This document shows positions 20,320-30,773 of a stretch of 64,000 nt of DNA, piece after piece. Source of the DNA: Symsagittifera roscoffensis (lineage: Eukaryota; Xenacoelomorpha; Acoela; Convolutidae); contig NC_087064.1 in the NCBI RefSeq assembly GCF_963678635.1, positions 38,492,706 through 38,556,705 of the forward strand, given 5' to 3'. Below the pieces are notes generated by a model, which worked only from the letters and a program-made list of their open reading frames with translations, was not told the origin of the DNA and searched no databases. The translations under genes were made by a program, and so were the position numbers. The stretch's first letter is position 1. The number at the start of each line of letters is the position of its first letter.

Positions 20320-23300
20320 TTAGCATATGCTCAGATAGTATTTTTTATGTAAGTGAACCTCTATGTCAGTCTCTGAAAATATCACATGCACAAGAGCATA
20401 CAACTCTCTCGGATGTAGCTTTCCCCTATTGGGATCATAAACTGGCAACGAGAGAGAGGTCACACCTCTCTCAACCAGGAAATCCCTAAGTCGAGTCAAG
20501 GCCAATACCAAGCTCTCCGGATTCACGTGTTGCCTATCAGTAGCTTTCGTAACCAAAAAACACAAATATTTCCCTGGTATCTGTGATGCAACAGGGGGCA
20601 ACGCTATCATTCCTCCTACACCCGGCCTCTGTTTCCACAAAAACTCGATATTCTTGTACTCTCTTTTAAAGTCGGCCGCTAGTGCTGTTTTGAAGCTTAC
20701 GTCCGCAGTTATCGCTATGGCGCACGTGCGTTCCGTGAGTATGAAATCGCTGTCCGTTATAACGATATTGTTCGAATAGTGGTTCGGGAGATCAAAATAC
20801 GATTCAAAGATTCGTCCAAAAGGTGGTTTCTTAGCATTCTCGCCCTCTGTCTCTAGTTCTCCGGTTTCCCTTGCCGATTTCAATTTTTTTATTATGAGAT
20901 TTTCGGTGTGGGTGAGTCCTACCCCCACTCCCCGGACAAAAATATCCATCGACGTCCCCGTCGATCGCCCAAAGTCTAGGAGACCGAGGTTGGATTGTGG
21001 AACACGTAGAGGACCATCTGGGGCGACCCAGTTGGACTCGGTATTGTCATGACTGATGTATTTGACGCTGTCTCTGTCGACGTCCTGAATCGTCAGGATC
21101 GTCTCTTTTGGATCTGTCGGCAGATCGTGGAGCCATTCGAGCACGCGCAAGTTTGTTAGTTCTTGCTCATGTGTCTGTTCCGCTTCTGGTTCGAACTCCA
21201 CTTCCGGTTCTGATCGATCGTCGATCCAATCTTGATCCATATCGTTCACAAGGTCGATTTCTTCTAGCATCGCTACTTCGTCCAGCCCCACCAGCGAGTC
21301 TATGACATCACCCACTACTATCCGGTCTACAACGAAGTCCTCGCCATACGGATTGTATTTCTTCTGGTTTTTTCCCCTCTTACTTTGGCGTGTCTCCATA
21401 GTGAGCGGAAAGTCAGGCTGTATTCCTTTGTCAATTTCGGTTTGTTCCGGGCAATCCCAGTCTTCTTCGGCATAGGGTAGAGTTTCATCGTCCACCTCTA
21501 CTCGCTCAGTCAACTCGAGATCCAGTGGTAGATCACAATTGTCCACCATCTCATTGCCGTCGTTCTTGTCGCGAGTACCCCTTTCATTCACTTCACAAGC
21601 AGGATCCACTATTAAATAGTCTCCCTCTTGCATGTCCGCTGGGATGCACCAATCCTCGGACGAGGCGTTGTGTGGTTTGATATTCTCGTAATGAGCCGCT
21701 CTTCCGGTGCTCAGCCGATAAAAACGACCTCCTTGATGCACCTCTGTTATTTGAAATGGACCACGCCATTTCTTTAATAGTTTCTTGGTTCCTTTTGGTG
21801 GAACCACTTCCTGGAACACCCAGACATAATCGCCAACTGAGTAGGCTTTTGCATCGGCTGTTCTTTTATCAAACCTCCTTTTTTGTCTAATTTGCGCCTG
21901 TTGCGTATTCCTCCTGCATAAGTCATTGAGGTCCTGTTGTCTTCTAATAACGTCCCGCACGTACGTTTGCGGTGCTGTCCTCTTCCCTTCATATTCAGGG
22001 TAGAAGAACGTTAACGGGAGTGCTTTTTCATGACCCGTGAGCATCATATGCGGACTTATTCCCGTGGTGGAATGCTCCGTGCTGTTGTAAGCACCCATCA
22101 CTTGCGGTAAGTGCTTGTCCCAGTCATCCATGTAGCGTGAGCAGTAGACTCTCAACATGGATACCAGTGTGCGATTCTGCCTCTCGACTAGGCCATTCGT
22201 TTGCGGGTGATGAGTGGTCGAGTGGGCCTGCGCTACCTGCGACCTTTTCATTAACTCTTTCGTGAGATCACCTACGAATGCTTTGCCATTGTCAGATTGG
22301 AACGTGATGGGGCAGCCATGCCTTGCTATCCACACGTTTATCAAATGATCGCACGTTTCTTCTGCCGATGCTGTCATGCAGGGTGCCGCCTCCGCATACT
22401 TCGTAAAATGGTCGATCATTACCAGCACCTGATTATAGCCCGTTGCTGTCATGCAGATTTTCTGGTGATCAATTTGAACCACTTCGTTGAAACCTGACGA
22501 TTCTATTGACTGTAGGGGGAACCTTAGTTTCCTGGGATCCTTTGCCTGTTGACAAGACAGGCATGCGGCTATCCATTTCTCACAAGCCTTCTTCAACCCC
22601 GGCCATTCGAATCGTTTTTGTATCCTGTTATACACTTTGTCCACGCCTTGATGTCCCATCTGATCATGTGAGCGAAAGAGCAACTCAGTCTGGTACAACT
22701 GTGGTAACACTATTGAGTTGTATTTATAAAGGACCTTGTCCTCCTCCTTGCGCTTACAGGCTACGATTCCGTCCTTATTCAGGTACAACAAGTCTTTTCT
22801 CTTCAGGTAAAACTGCTTCAGGATTTTGTAGCTGTCTTCTTCCAAGTCTCCCTTGTCAGGTGCTCCATTCTCGATCCATCTTTTCAGACTGCTCGTCATT
22901 CTATCATTTCGTTGAGCCCTCAGGAGATCCGACAGCCTGTACCTGGCTTTCAAATACGTCTTCACCACGTTCATTTGCCCACTCATTATCTCCGGAGCAT
23001 GAGCATCGTCCATCAACTTGACACACCATATCTTTTTCAAAGGCGTCGCTTCTTGGACAGATGGTTCCAGATTGGTACGGACGACCGTACCATGTGGCAG
23101 CAATCTGGTTGGGCGTTTTGAAACTGCTATCAGTTCGAGCTCGTCTGCGGCATTGTCTACCACAGTGCCCTCTTCATCTGAGGTGTATCTGTCCCTGTCT
23201 GGATCCTGATGTATTTCCCGGTCCAGCCCACGCTGCTTCCAGTCTACCAATAAGGAGTGGATCGCAATCTCTGACATGTCGGAATTGGAAGTTGTTTCAG

Positions 23301-26300
23301 ACGTGTTGTCCCCGGACTGGGGTCCCGACTCAACACTTGAGTCGACCGATTCTCCAACATCATATTCCAAGTTGTTTGAGATGTTTCTCGACTCCCCGGA
23401 CAAAACTCTGTCCATCGGTCGCCTTGAACCCGACTCCCCGGACAAAATTCTGTCCCTAGGTAGTCTAGTCAACCTCTCCCCGGACAAGTTGTCCTGCACG
23501 GGCTCAAAGGCGTTTGACTTCTCAGACAAGTCGTCCTTGACTGGATCGAAGGTGTCAGACTCCCCGGACATTGTCTCGTCCAGGGACGAACAATCTGAGC
23601 TTGGCTCGTATTCCTCTTTTGCATCCGTGAAGTGCACTCTCCTCGTGAAGCTAGATTTCGACTTGATCCTGACTTCCTCAGTAGCTTGGTTTTGATTCGA
23701 TGTTCCATATTCAGTGAACGAAGTTCTCAACAATACTTCTTTCGGCATCGAGGTCACCAGCTGATTGACGATCGACCTGCAATCCCGTTCAACGCCTCGG
23801 CTGCGAATGGACACTGGCCTCTTCTCTGTTCTCTCGGTGACAGTCAACCTCTGCATGGTTTCCTTCCATTCATGATCATGCCTATCCACTTCCCTATCCA
23901 ACAAGTCACGGAGTTTTCCCATGACGTCCGGCGCCACGTTCACCGTCTTATTCAATAAAGCGATGCTGTTTATACCCAGCCTGGTCAGTTCTTGCTGTAC
24001 CAAGTTGGATCGGACTAGCAGATCCAACGGAACGGGTTCGCCTCTGGCTAAAAGCTTTATCTCCGCAGCCGTCTCCACTGGAAGGTCAGGGTGTCCAGGT
24101 ATAGGATGTCCTGATTTGTCTAACCACCTAGTAAGTGGCAGCTCATCATAGGTTTCTTTGTCCAGAAAGGAAAACCCGTCTTTGATCTCTGATTGGCTAG
24201 CTTGCTTCTCTTCGAGGCGCTCATAAAATTCTGTCTTTTTGCTGAGGCTATCTGCGTTCTGGTGCTTGTCACGGGTACGGTGCTCTATGATCATGTGGTA
24301 TCCATCCAAGCGCACGATCCAACGACCAATGTAGCTCTGGTCCATCGAATAGGTTTTCAGCCAGGCAAGGGCACGATTGTCCACACGCAACTTGAAGGGA
24401 GCACTCCCCAAGTAGGCCCTGTACTTTTCCACAAACGTGATCACAGCAAACATCTCCGCTTTTGGTGCGCCGTACTTCATCTCAGTGTCACTCAGGACTT
24501 TACTTCCATAAGCTATCGGACGAAGAACCGTTCTCCCGTTCCACTCCTGCTCTTGGTGAAGTATGCCTGATATCGCAACCACTGACGCATCCGTGTCCAG
24601 CACGAACATCCCCTTCTCCGTTGGCATGCCGAGGACCGGTGCCTCGCAAAGTTCGCGCTTGATGTTTTCAAATGAGACTTGTGCCTCATCAGTCCAGGTG
24701 AACTTTTTGCCCTTATTTCTCATCAACTTCTGCATGGGGTATATTTTGTCAGCATACCCCTTGATGAACTCGCGATAATAATTGGCGAATCCCAGAAAAC
24801 TCATCAACTGTGTATCTGTTTTAGGTGCCTTCCAGGTCAGCACCGCTTCAACCGCTTCGGGGTCTGGTCTCACTCCATGTTTGTCAACCAGGCGGCCCAG
24901 ATACTTTATGGAATCCTTGAGGATTTCGCACTTAGAGGGTTTGCATTTCAGACCCGCCTGCTTCATGCAAGAAAACACCTCTTCCAACCTCTCGATGTGG
25001 TCTTCCAAGGTTGGTGTCGCGATCACTACATCATCGACATAACACATGATGAGATTCCCATACTTTTTAGTAACGCTCGTGAGTGCCTGAGCCATCAGTC
25101 GCTGGAATGTGGCTGTCGCGTTGCACAATCCGAATGGCATCCTCTTCCACTGGAACAGTCCCAGCTCACAAGCGAAGCCTGTTTTCTCTCGATCTTGCTT
25201 TCTGAGCGGCACTTGCCAGAATGCTGAGCCCAAGTCCAACGTCGTGAAGAACTTGGCGTCTCCCAGCTTGGATAGGCTCTCATCGATGCGGGGAATCGGA
25301 TATGCGTCCTTTATAGTCACTGCGTTCAGATAACGGAAATCGCAACAAAATCTGAGTTGTCCCCCTTTCTTTTTTGCCATGACCACGCCACAAGCCCATG
25401 GGGACTTCGACGGCTCGATCATGTCGTACTCCATTAACATCTCGATTTCCTTCCTACACGCTTCTGACTTGTTTGGGGTCATTCTTCTCGCCCCTTCCCT
25501 ATGAGGTACCGAGCCCTCTTCTATCTCAATCTCGTGTTCTACAAAATTGCAACAACCTATGTCGGCCTTATGTTTCGAAAAAACGTCTGCGTTCCGATTT
25601 AGCACCGCCCTGAGCGAATCTAGTTCCTTGTCGGATATTTTACCCTTCAGATGCTCTATCTCAGGTAGGACAGGCCTATTCTCTGCTAACTCTGCTTCCG
25701 TCGGTCTCTCAGGAAAGTTGGAACAACTAGACAGCCCATCATCTGTTTCCGACTTCATTGAAAACAATTTCCTAGAAGATTTCAATTCAATTACTCTTTT
25801 CATTATACATTCTTGGTTCGCATGTAATGGACATTTAGTTACGTCAAACTTCTTCAAGTTTTCCACACTCAGAAAGTCTGTGTTCAGAGGCAAAGCGTAG
25901 CCAAGTTTCTTTCCCCTCTGTATTGTCACTGTTGTTGCTTCTGTGTTCAATAACACACTCACACACAGTCCGCTCTGAGTGAGTGAGAAGCTTCTTCCTA
26001 AAATAGCCGAGCTTTTACTGTTTGGATTTGGTACCAGACACACCTGTCTGTCATTGCTGAGTTCATTCAAGTTCCTCATCCTAAACGTCGCTACTACGGC
26101 TTGGTTCGGTTTTAATCTAACTTTTCGATCCAGAAAAATCGGCACCTTGGCCTGATTAATTAATATCTTATTAAGGGGTCTTTTCTCATACTTTCTTTCA
26201 GGATCCTTGATCCTAATCAATCCGTCATTGAGATCAATCGTGACGTCAAAGTTGCGAACGAAATCCCTCCCTAGGATGAACTGGTCGGATTCGTCCAAAT

Positions 26301-29300
26301 TCTCTACTACTAGGAAGCTCATCCAAAGATGTCTCCCTCCGAGCTGCAGTGAGATGATCGGGGTTCGCCCGGTGACATAGATCGCTCCCTGATTGGCAGC
26401 TGCCAACCTGATGTTTGTCGGTATGAGATCCGACCTCTCAAAACCCATGTCGGTCCAAGTTTTGACTGGCATGACACTGACTACTGCTCCCGTGTCTAGC
26501 AGTCCCTTTACTGAAAGCTGTCTGCCTTGCACGTCCAGAACGTGTGCGGCCAGATCTGCCTCGCAACCAATATGCACAGCATCTTGCTCGAGCATCGCGT
26601 TGTGTCCGATTCGTCTGACCTTCAGCTCCTCTTGACCAATGTATATCCGGCCAACCTGATCGTTCGCATCAGTTATGTGAGCTTTCGTGTAGATATTGAT
26701 GCCATCCACATTCATCAGAATCGGGTAAGGGCCATGGACATCGATATAATGTCCGTCCACTTTCATCAGCCTCGGACCTCCCGTTGTGAGCAGCGCTCGC
26801 ACTGCCCTGGAGTCTAGTTTGGGATCCTTCTGTTTCAGATAGTCTGCATAGATGTCCAGGTGGACTAGTGTAATTTCGGATGGCTCGCTCAGGTTCTTGA
26901 CCACCTGGTGCCCTGCGACTGAGATGATAGACATTATTTTGGTCCCTGCCTTCGTCATGCCGAAAGTCTTGCCAGATATAACGTTCAGTTTTAGTCCCTG
27001 TTTCTTGGGCTCTTTTTCGTCTTCTGCTCTTGTCGTCTTACTCAGGACATTAAGACTTTCCCGAAGATCTGTGCTCTCCAGCTCTGACCTTACCCATTGC
27101 TCCACTTCCTTCGTGGCTAGGTCTTGTTTGACATTCTGCAGAGCTGTCCTGGCCGCCAAGCCGTAATCCACCTTGAGTGGGCTAGACGACTCTGTTTCGA
27201 GGTTCGAGGCTACCCCCTCGTCAGGCCATGTCTTAACCTTTTTAGTCGTGAAAGTGCTCGGTGTCGTCTCCTTTCTCCGAGATTCAGCCTCGTTCATCAG
27301 ACGTGCTCGACTGGCCTTGACACCCGAAAGCGCCTCTTCATGGCGGGGATGTTTCACGTCCGCCACTGCGTCCCAAAATTGAGTACAATCCGACTTGAAG
27401 TGTCCCTCCAAATTACAGAAGAAGCACCTCGGACCATATTTCATGATGAGCCCTCTCACATACTCTTCATGATCCTCGTCGGTCGCGTCAGCGTCCTCGA
27501 GAAAGTAGCCTATGGCCTTCATGTTCTGTTTGTATGCAGAACACGCAGAAACGTGATGGTCCATCGAACCACAATTCGCACACGACCTCCTCTTGTCCAT
27601 GTCATCGCGAGGTTTGTACCAACTGGAATTCGCACCAGTGTTTGTCCCGCTATAGTTGCCATAATTGCTGTAACGGTTTTGCGCCCTCGGTTTTATCAGT
27701 AAATACTCGCGTGACTTCATACGCAAATCATCGGGCGTGGGTACCTGGTCCAGCGACAGGGTGAAATGAGTGGCCAACATCGTCTTCAACTCCTCACTCC
27801 TTACACCATCCATGAACTTCGAAGCGATCGCCAAGTTTCGTTCGGATATTCTCTCATCCGGGTTGCTCCTCCTCCTGAGCAATTCAAGGTCGTCCAAGAA
27901 TTTATCTATTGATTCTTCATCTCTCTGACGCCTCTTCTCGAACTTCACCATGGCCTGGTGCCCTTGTACTCCAGAGCCGAAACGATTCAGCAGGATGTCG
28001 AATATCTTGCGAGCGCTATCCCTCTCATTGACTCTTTTCGCCATTACACAATTTAGTGCAGTACCCTCCAAGTTGCTCGTCAGCGCGCTGCACTCTTGTT
28101 TCTTGGAGAGATTCTCTTCCTCAAAGTGTAACTTCATCACCTCTATCCAAGTATCAATGCAGCCGTCTGACTCGTCTTTATATGACTTCGGCTTTTTCAG
28201 TGTTCTTCTTGACCTCTCTCCTCTCTCGGTTGACTTCGAGAGCTTGGTGATGAATGTTTCAAGAGATCTGTTCAGAGGCTCAAACATCGAGGCATACATC
28301 GTTGTGTCTTGTGAGACTGTAGTCAGATCTGGTACTGAACTGACTTGTGGCACGGTTGGCAATCTTGTCTCCGGGGTGGCATCTGCCTCCGGTGGGACTG
28401 GATTTGTCCAGCCAGGCCTCTGCGGGGCTGCCCTTGGCCGCTCCTTGTTTCTATGTTCGTAGTTCGTTCTCGAGCCTTGCTGGGCTCTGGCACTGTTGCC
28501 CGTACCATCTCCAACATTCGCATGGCGTGAGCGCTCCCTTAAGTTGGAATGCTCCTGCCAATTATTCCCATTCAGGATCGCGTCAAGCTTCCGCATCATT
28601 AAGTCAGATTTGGCGTCCAACCTCCTTTCCAGGCTAGTCATCGTTTGGGCGTAGGTATTATCATGATCATTCAACAATCGCTCGATCTCTCTTGTCATCC
28701 TAGCCTCTCTTTCCTCTGACTCTTTGTTTGCCTGAGCCAAGCTCTCGGCCAGGCATTGATCGGTGTCACGAATCAATTGAGCCTGATCAAACCTCGCTTG
28801 CGACTTCACGTGCGTTAGCTCATCTTTCAAATTCTCTCGACCATGGTGAGCTCTCTCGTCAACTTGATCTATCCGCTTAGTCATGTCTCGCCTCAATTCA
28901 TCCAGGCCATTCATCACACCAGCGAACATATCACTTATGTCACCAGCTGCCCCCAGTGGCGGGGTTAGCCCCAGAGAAGACGAGGTCAACTGTGGCTGTA
29001 GCCTAGTACTTGATGACGCACCGCCCTTTTGCTTGTGCATTGACGTCATCAGTCTGTCAAACGTTGATGATGCTCCCATCGTTATCCCATCTGACATAGG
29101 CCTGGTCGGCGAGGCAGAAGATGCCTCCCTGCTCATGTCGTTCCTTGGGCACGGTGTGAAGTTCACATCCGGATGGGTTATCTCCGGGTAGTCATCCCTG
29201 GAAGTCAAACCTACAGTTGGTAGTGACGCCATGCGTTCGTCGTACAAGGACTTCCAACTCTTCTTGGCCTTCGAGAACGTCTGCTCTTCACCCGGACTCA

Positions 29301-29862
29301 TACTCGACATCATCGCGTTGTTACTCTGTTTGGCCAAGGATGAGTGTGCACTTGTCAGATGTGAAGGTTCCTTTCTCCATTTATAGCTCTTAGTCTCTGA
29401 TCTGGACATTCCCCTGTACAACACTTCCTCCCGAGGTTCGACCTCGGAACGCTCCGAGGTCTCCTCTGTCCTCTCGACTTCCTCTCGTTCGAGGACCCCG
29501 TCTGGCTCAAAGTCGGGTCGAATGAGCGTTCGCTCCCCTTCGTCAAAGGGATCCACCGGCGTTTCGCTCGCAGGCTCGGCCTCGGCGCTCCGCCCTTGAT
29601 TGCCATCAAGGTTTTTCTCGCTCCTTAGTCTCATTTCGATCACTGAAAGATCAGGTTGACCTTTAGTCGATTCGTCTTCAGCAAACGCGTCGGAAGCGCT
29701 GCTAAACGAGGTCTGGCTACGCCTAGTTCTAAATTTCCGCGTGCTTCCCTTGCTTAGCCTGGGAATTTTAGTAGTCGATCCTAACGAGTCCCTGCGCTGC
29801 ATAGTTTTGTACAAAATGAAAGTATTCGTAATTTGATGGCAATGCAACCGTACCACAAACAA
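20320..29862 (-). CDS. Gag-Pol polyprotein with C-terminal macrodomain-like region (3180 aa)
   Basis: A single open frame. An in-frame Met at residue 21 (29802) may be the true start. Approximate order: disordered Ser/Arg-rich N-terminus; coiled coil 330-420; capsid-like Gag 540-730; two CCHC zinc knuckles starting at Cys761 and Cys813; aspartic protease with DTG at 1123-1125; RT with YVDD at 1608-1611; RNase H about 1750-1875; a low-complexity linker with LSGES repeats; integrase with an HHCC region and D2465-D2524-E2560 (D,D35E); a GPY/F-like segment near 2690; an acidic stretch; and from about 3035 to the end a domain resembling TARG1/OARD1-type macrodomains. Gag and Pol share one frame, so there is no Gag-Pol frameshift. 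All catalytic motifs of protease, RT and integrase look intact. Confidence 0.9.
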   Translation of the reverse strand: MFVVRLHCHQITNTFILYKTMQRRDSLGSTTKIPRLSKGSTRKFRTRRSQTSFSSASDAFAEDESTKGQPDLSVIEMRLRSEKNLDGNQGRSAEAEPASETPVDPFDEGERTLIRPDFEPDGVLEREEVERTEETSERSEVEPREEVLYRGMSRSETKSYKWRKEPSHLTSAHSSLAKQSNNAMMSSMSPGEEQTFSKAKKSWKSLYDERMASLPTVGLTSRDDYPEITHPDVNFTPCPRNDMSREASSASPTRPMSDGITMGASSTFDRLMTSMHKQKGGASSSTRLQPQLTSSSLGLTPPLGAAGDISDMFAGVMNGLDELRRDMTKRIDQVDERAHHGRENLKDELTHVKSQARFDQAQLIRDTDQCLAESLAQANKESEEREARMTREIERLLNDHDNTYAQTMTSLERRLDAKSDLMMRKLDAILNGNNWQEHSNLRERSRHANVGDGTGNSARAQQGSRTNYEHRNKERPRAAPQRPGWTNPVPPEADATPETRLPTVPQVSSVPDLTTVSQDTTMYASMFEPLNRSLETFITKLSKSTERGERSRRTLKKPKSYKDESDGCIDTWIEVMKLHFEEENLSKKQECSALTSNLEGTALNCVMAKRVNERDSARKIFDILLNRFGSGVQGHQAMVKFEKRRQRDEESIDKFLDDLELLRRRSNPDERISERNLAIASKFMDGVRSEELKTMLATHFTLSLDQVPTPDDLRMKSREYLLIKPRAQNRYSNYGNYSGTNTGANSSWYKPRDDMDKRRSCANCGSMDHHVSACSAYKQNMKAIGYFLEDADATDEDHEEYVRGLIMKYGPRCFFCNLEGHFKSDCTQFWDAVADVKHPRHEEALSGVKASRARLMNEAESRRKETTPSTFTTKKVKTWPDEGVASNLETESSSPLKVDYGLAARTALQNVKQDLATKEVEQWVRSELESTDLRESLNVLSKTTRAEDEKEPKKQGLKLNVISGKTFGMTKAGTKIMSIISVAGHQVVKNLSEPSEITLVHLDIYADYLKQKDPKLDSRAVRALLTTGGPRLMKVDGHYIDVHGPYPILMNVDGINIYTKAHITDANDQVGRIYIGQEELKVRRIGHNAMLEQDAVHIGCEADLAAHVLDVQGRQLSVKGLLDTGAVVSVMPVKTWTDMGFERSDLIPTNIRLAAANQGAIYVTGRTPIISLQLGGRHLWMSFLVVENLDESDQFILGRDFVRNFDVTIDLNDGLIRIKDPERKYEKRPLNKILINQAKVPIFLDRKVRLKPNQAVVATFRMRNLNELSNDRQVCLVPNPNSKSSAILGRSFSLTQSGLCVSVLLNTEATTVTIQRGKKLGYALPLNTDFLSVENLKKFDVTKCPLHANQECIMKRVIELKSSRKLFSMKSETDDGLSSCSNFPERPTEAELAENRPVLPEIEHLKGKISDKELDSLRAVLNRNADVFSKHKADIGCCNFVEHEIEIEEGSVPHREGARRMTPNKSEACRKEIEMLMEYDMIEPSKSPWACGVVMAKKKGGQLRFCCDFRYLNAVTIKDAYPIPRIDESLSKLGDAKFFTTLDLGSAFWQVPLRKQDREKTGFACELGLFQWKRMPFGLCNATATFQRLMAQALTSVTKKYGNLIMCYVDDVVIATPTLEDHIERLEEVFSCMKQAGLKCKPSKCEILKDSIKYLGRLVDKHGVRPDPEAVEAVLTWKAPKTDTQLMSFLGFANYYREFIKGYADKIYPMQKLMRNKGKKFTWTDEAQVSFENIKRELCEAPVLGMPTEKGMFVLDTDASVVAISGILHQEQEWNGRTVLRPIAYGSKVLSDTEMKYGAPKAEMFAVITFVEKYRAYLGSAPFKLRVDNRALAWLKTYSMDQSYIGRWIVRLDGYHMIIEHRTRDKHQNADSLSKKTEFYERLEEKQASQSEIKDGFSFLDKETYDELPLTRWLDKSGHPIPGHPDLPVETAAEIKLLARGEPVPLDLLVRSNLVQQELTRLGINSIALLNKTVNVAPDVMGKLRDLLDREVDRHDHEWKETMQRLTVTERTEKRPVSIRSRGVERDCRSIVNQLVTSMPKEVLLRTSFTEYGTSNQNQATEEVRIKSKSSFTRRVHFTDAKEEYEPSSDCSSLDETMSGESDTFDPVKDDLSEKSNAFEPVQDNLSGERLTRLPRDRILSGESGSRRPMDRVLSGESRNISNNLEYDVGESVDSSVESGPQSGDNTSETTSNSDMSEIAIHSLLVDWKQRGLDREIHQDPDRDRYTSDEEGTVVDNAADELELIAVSKRPTRLLPHGTVVRTNLEPSVQEATPLKKIWCVKLMDDAHAPEIMSGQMNVVKTYLKARYRLSDLLRAQRNDRMTSSLKRWIENGAPDKGDLEEDSYKILKQFYLKRKDLLYLNKDGIVACKRKEEDKVLYKYNSIVLPQLYQTELLFRSHDQMGHQGVDKVYNRIQKRFEWPGLKKACEKWIAACLSCQQAKDPRKLRFPLQSIESSGFNEVVQIDHQKICMTATGYNQVLVMIDHFTKYAEAAPCMTASAEETCDHLINVWIARHGCPITFQSDNGKAFVGDLTKELMKRSQVAQAHSTTHHPQTNGLVERQNRTLVSMLRVYCSRYMDDWDKHLPQVMGAYNSTEHSTTGISPHMMLTGHEKALPLTFFYPEYEGKRTAPQTYVRDVIRRQQDLNDLCRRNTQQAQIRQKRRFDKRTADAKAYSVGDYVWVFQEVVPPKGTKKLLKKWRGPFQITEVHQGGRFYRLSTGRAAHYENIKPHNASSEDWCIPADMQEGDYLIVDPACEVNERGTRDKNDGNEMVDNCDLPLDLELTERVEVDDETLPYAEEDWDCPEQTEIDKGIQPDFPLTMETRQSKRGKNQKKYNPYGEDFVVDRIVVGDVIDSLVGLDEVAMLEEIDLVNDMDQDWIDDRSEPEVEFEPEAEQTHEQELTNLRVLEWLHDLPTDPKETILTIQDVDRDSVKYISHDNTESNWVAPDGPLRVPQSNLGLLDFGRSTGTSMDIFVRGVGVGLTHTENLIIKKLKSARETGELETEGENAKKPPFGRIFESYFDLPNHYSNNIVITDSDFILTERTCAIAITADVSFKTALAADFKREYKNIEFLWKQRPGVGGMIALPPVASQIPGKYLCFLVTKATDRQHVNPESLVLALTRLRDFLVERGVTSLSLPVYDPNRGKLHPRELYALVHVIFSETDIEVHLHKKYYLSIC
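20323..20760 (-). other. Macrodomain-like C-terminal region of the polyprotein
   Basis: Residues about 3035-3180. The pattern of strands and helices, the FLVTKATD segment, the helix ending ERGVTSLSLP and the final DIEVHLH strand align by eye with TARG1/OARD1-type macrodomains, which bind ADP-ribose and reverse ADP-ribosylation. The lysine after the Thr of FLVTK is kept. The glycine-rich first loop and the later Gly/Asp loop of active members are replaced (KTALAADF and VYDPNRGK), so binding is plausible but hydrolase activity is doubtful. It lies beyond integrase at the extreme C-terminus. Confidence 0.65.
20928..20985 (-). promoter_or_regulatory. Polypurine-tract-like repeat inside the polyprotein gene
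   Basis: Matches the 3' polypurine tract (6092-6140) over a shared 12-bp core plus about 16 of 22 downstream bases. Here it is read in a different frame (FVRGV) from the LSGES copies at about 23.4-23.6 kb, so the shared DNA is not explained by a shared peptide. A candidate internal plus-strand priming site. Confidence 0.4.
23392..23571 (-). repeat. Four polypurine-tract-like repeats in the pol linker
   Basis: Cores at 23392-23403, 23434-23445, 23476-23487 and 23560-23570 share CTCCCCGGACA(A) on the plus strand. On the coding strand they give a repeated LSGES peptide between RNase H and integrase. Confidence 0.7.
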
Positions 29863-30144
29863 GATTTAGTTAAATCACTTAACGCTGCCTACTCGATTCC
29901 GTCAGTATCAAAATGTCTCTTAGATCTCTCACGACTAAATTAGTGACTCAGCTAAAGTTACACACAGGGTCTACTCAGTATTGATATAATGCTAACTCAA
30001 CCCGGTTGTATAGTATAACAGTATCACTAAGTTTCCACAAGATATAATCAACACACAACACACAATCGATAATCAGATAAGAATATCCTACAGGTGACAG
30101 CGACCTTTTGTCAGTATCAATTTATCGCCACACAATTTATCAAG
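29863..30144 (-). other. Element 1 leader, part nearest the polyprotein start
   Basis: AT-rich, noncoding. Nothing recognised. Confidence 0.5.
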
Positions 30145-30573
30145 TCACTGCTTTGTTAAAATTAAACAATCTTCGATAAAAAGCAGTGATGATTCAGAAA
30201 TAGATAAATAAAACTTAGTCTTAAAGAAAAAGACTTCCCCCAATCGGAACGATCCGAAAGAACGAAGCCCAGGACACAGTCTTCTCAAGTGGGTGTGTAT
30301 TTGCCTAATACACCCACCGAGGTCTTCTCCTAGGTGTCCTGCGATTGCCCGAGCTGTCCTACTAAGTAGCTCAAGGCAACCTCTTGGTCGAAAATTCGTC
30401 AAATCTATGAAAAAGCTCTCCCACACTCGGACTGCTCCAAGTGCACGAGAGTAGGGAACAATTCTTCTTCTCAAGTGGGTGTGTATTTGCTTAATACACC
30501 CACCGAGGTCTTCCTTTATTTGTTCCCGGATTGCCCGAACTTTCCTATTAAGTAGCTCAAGGCAACCACTCAA
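30145..30573 (-). repeat. Leader tandem repeat with two strong hairpins (142-codon open frame)
   Basis: Two diverged units about 186 bp apart each contain a long stem at 30289-30317 and 30475-30503, with arms of the type GTGGGTGT and ACACCCAC. Both also share a GAGGTCTTC and CAAGGCAACC context. The region is open for 142 codons on the minus strand and both units would give an EDLGGCI-QIHTHLRR peptide. RNA structure in the leader (packaging, dimerisation or translation control) seems the more likely reason for conservation, but a small peptide cannot be excluded. Confidence 0.6.
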
Positions 30574-30773
30574 CCAAAATCACAATCAAAAAAAAATCTT
30601 GTTCGGGTACTTCTAATACACCCAATATAGAATCCAAAGTTGATCACGAATTTCCGGGTCAGAATGGGTTCTTATGACCCTGATATGCACGCCTAATATC
30701 CTAATATGATCCTAATTAAATGGATATTTTCCGTTTCCCAAATTGCCACAGAAGGTTTACTCAAGTCTCTTAC

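Noticed and set aside
6765-29609. Numerous plus-strand open frames opposite element 1
   Set aside because: They are antisense shadows of the long minus-strand ORFs.
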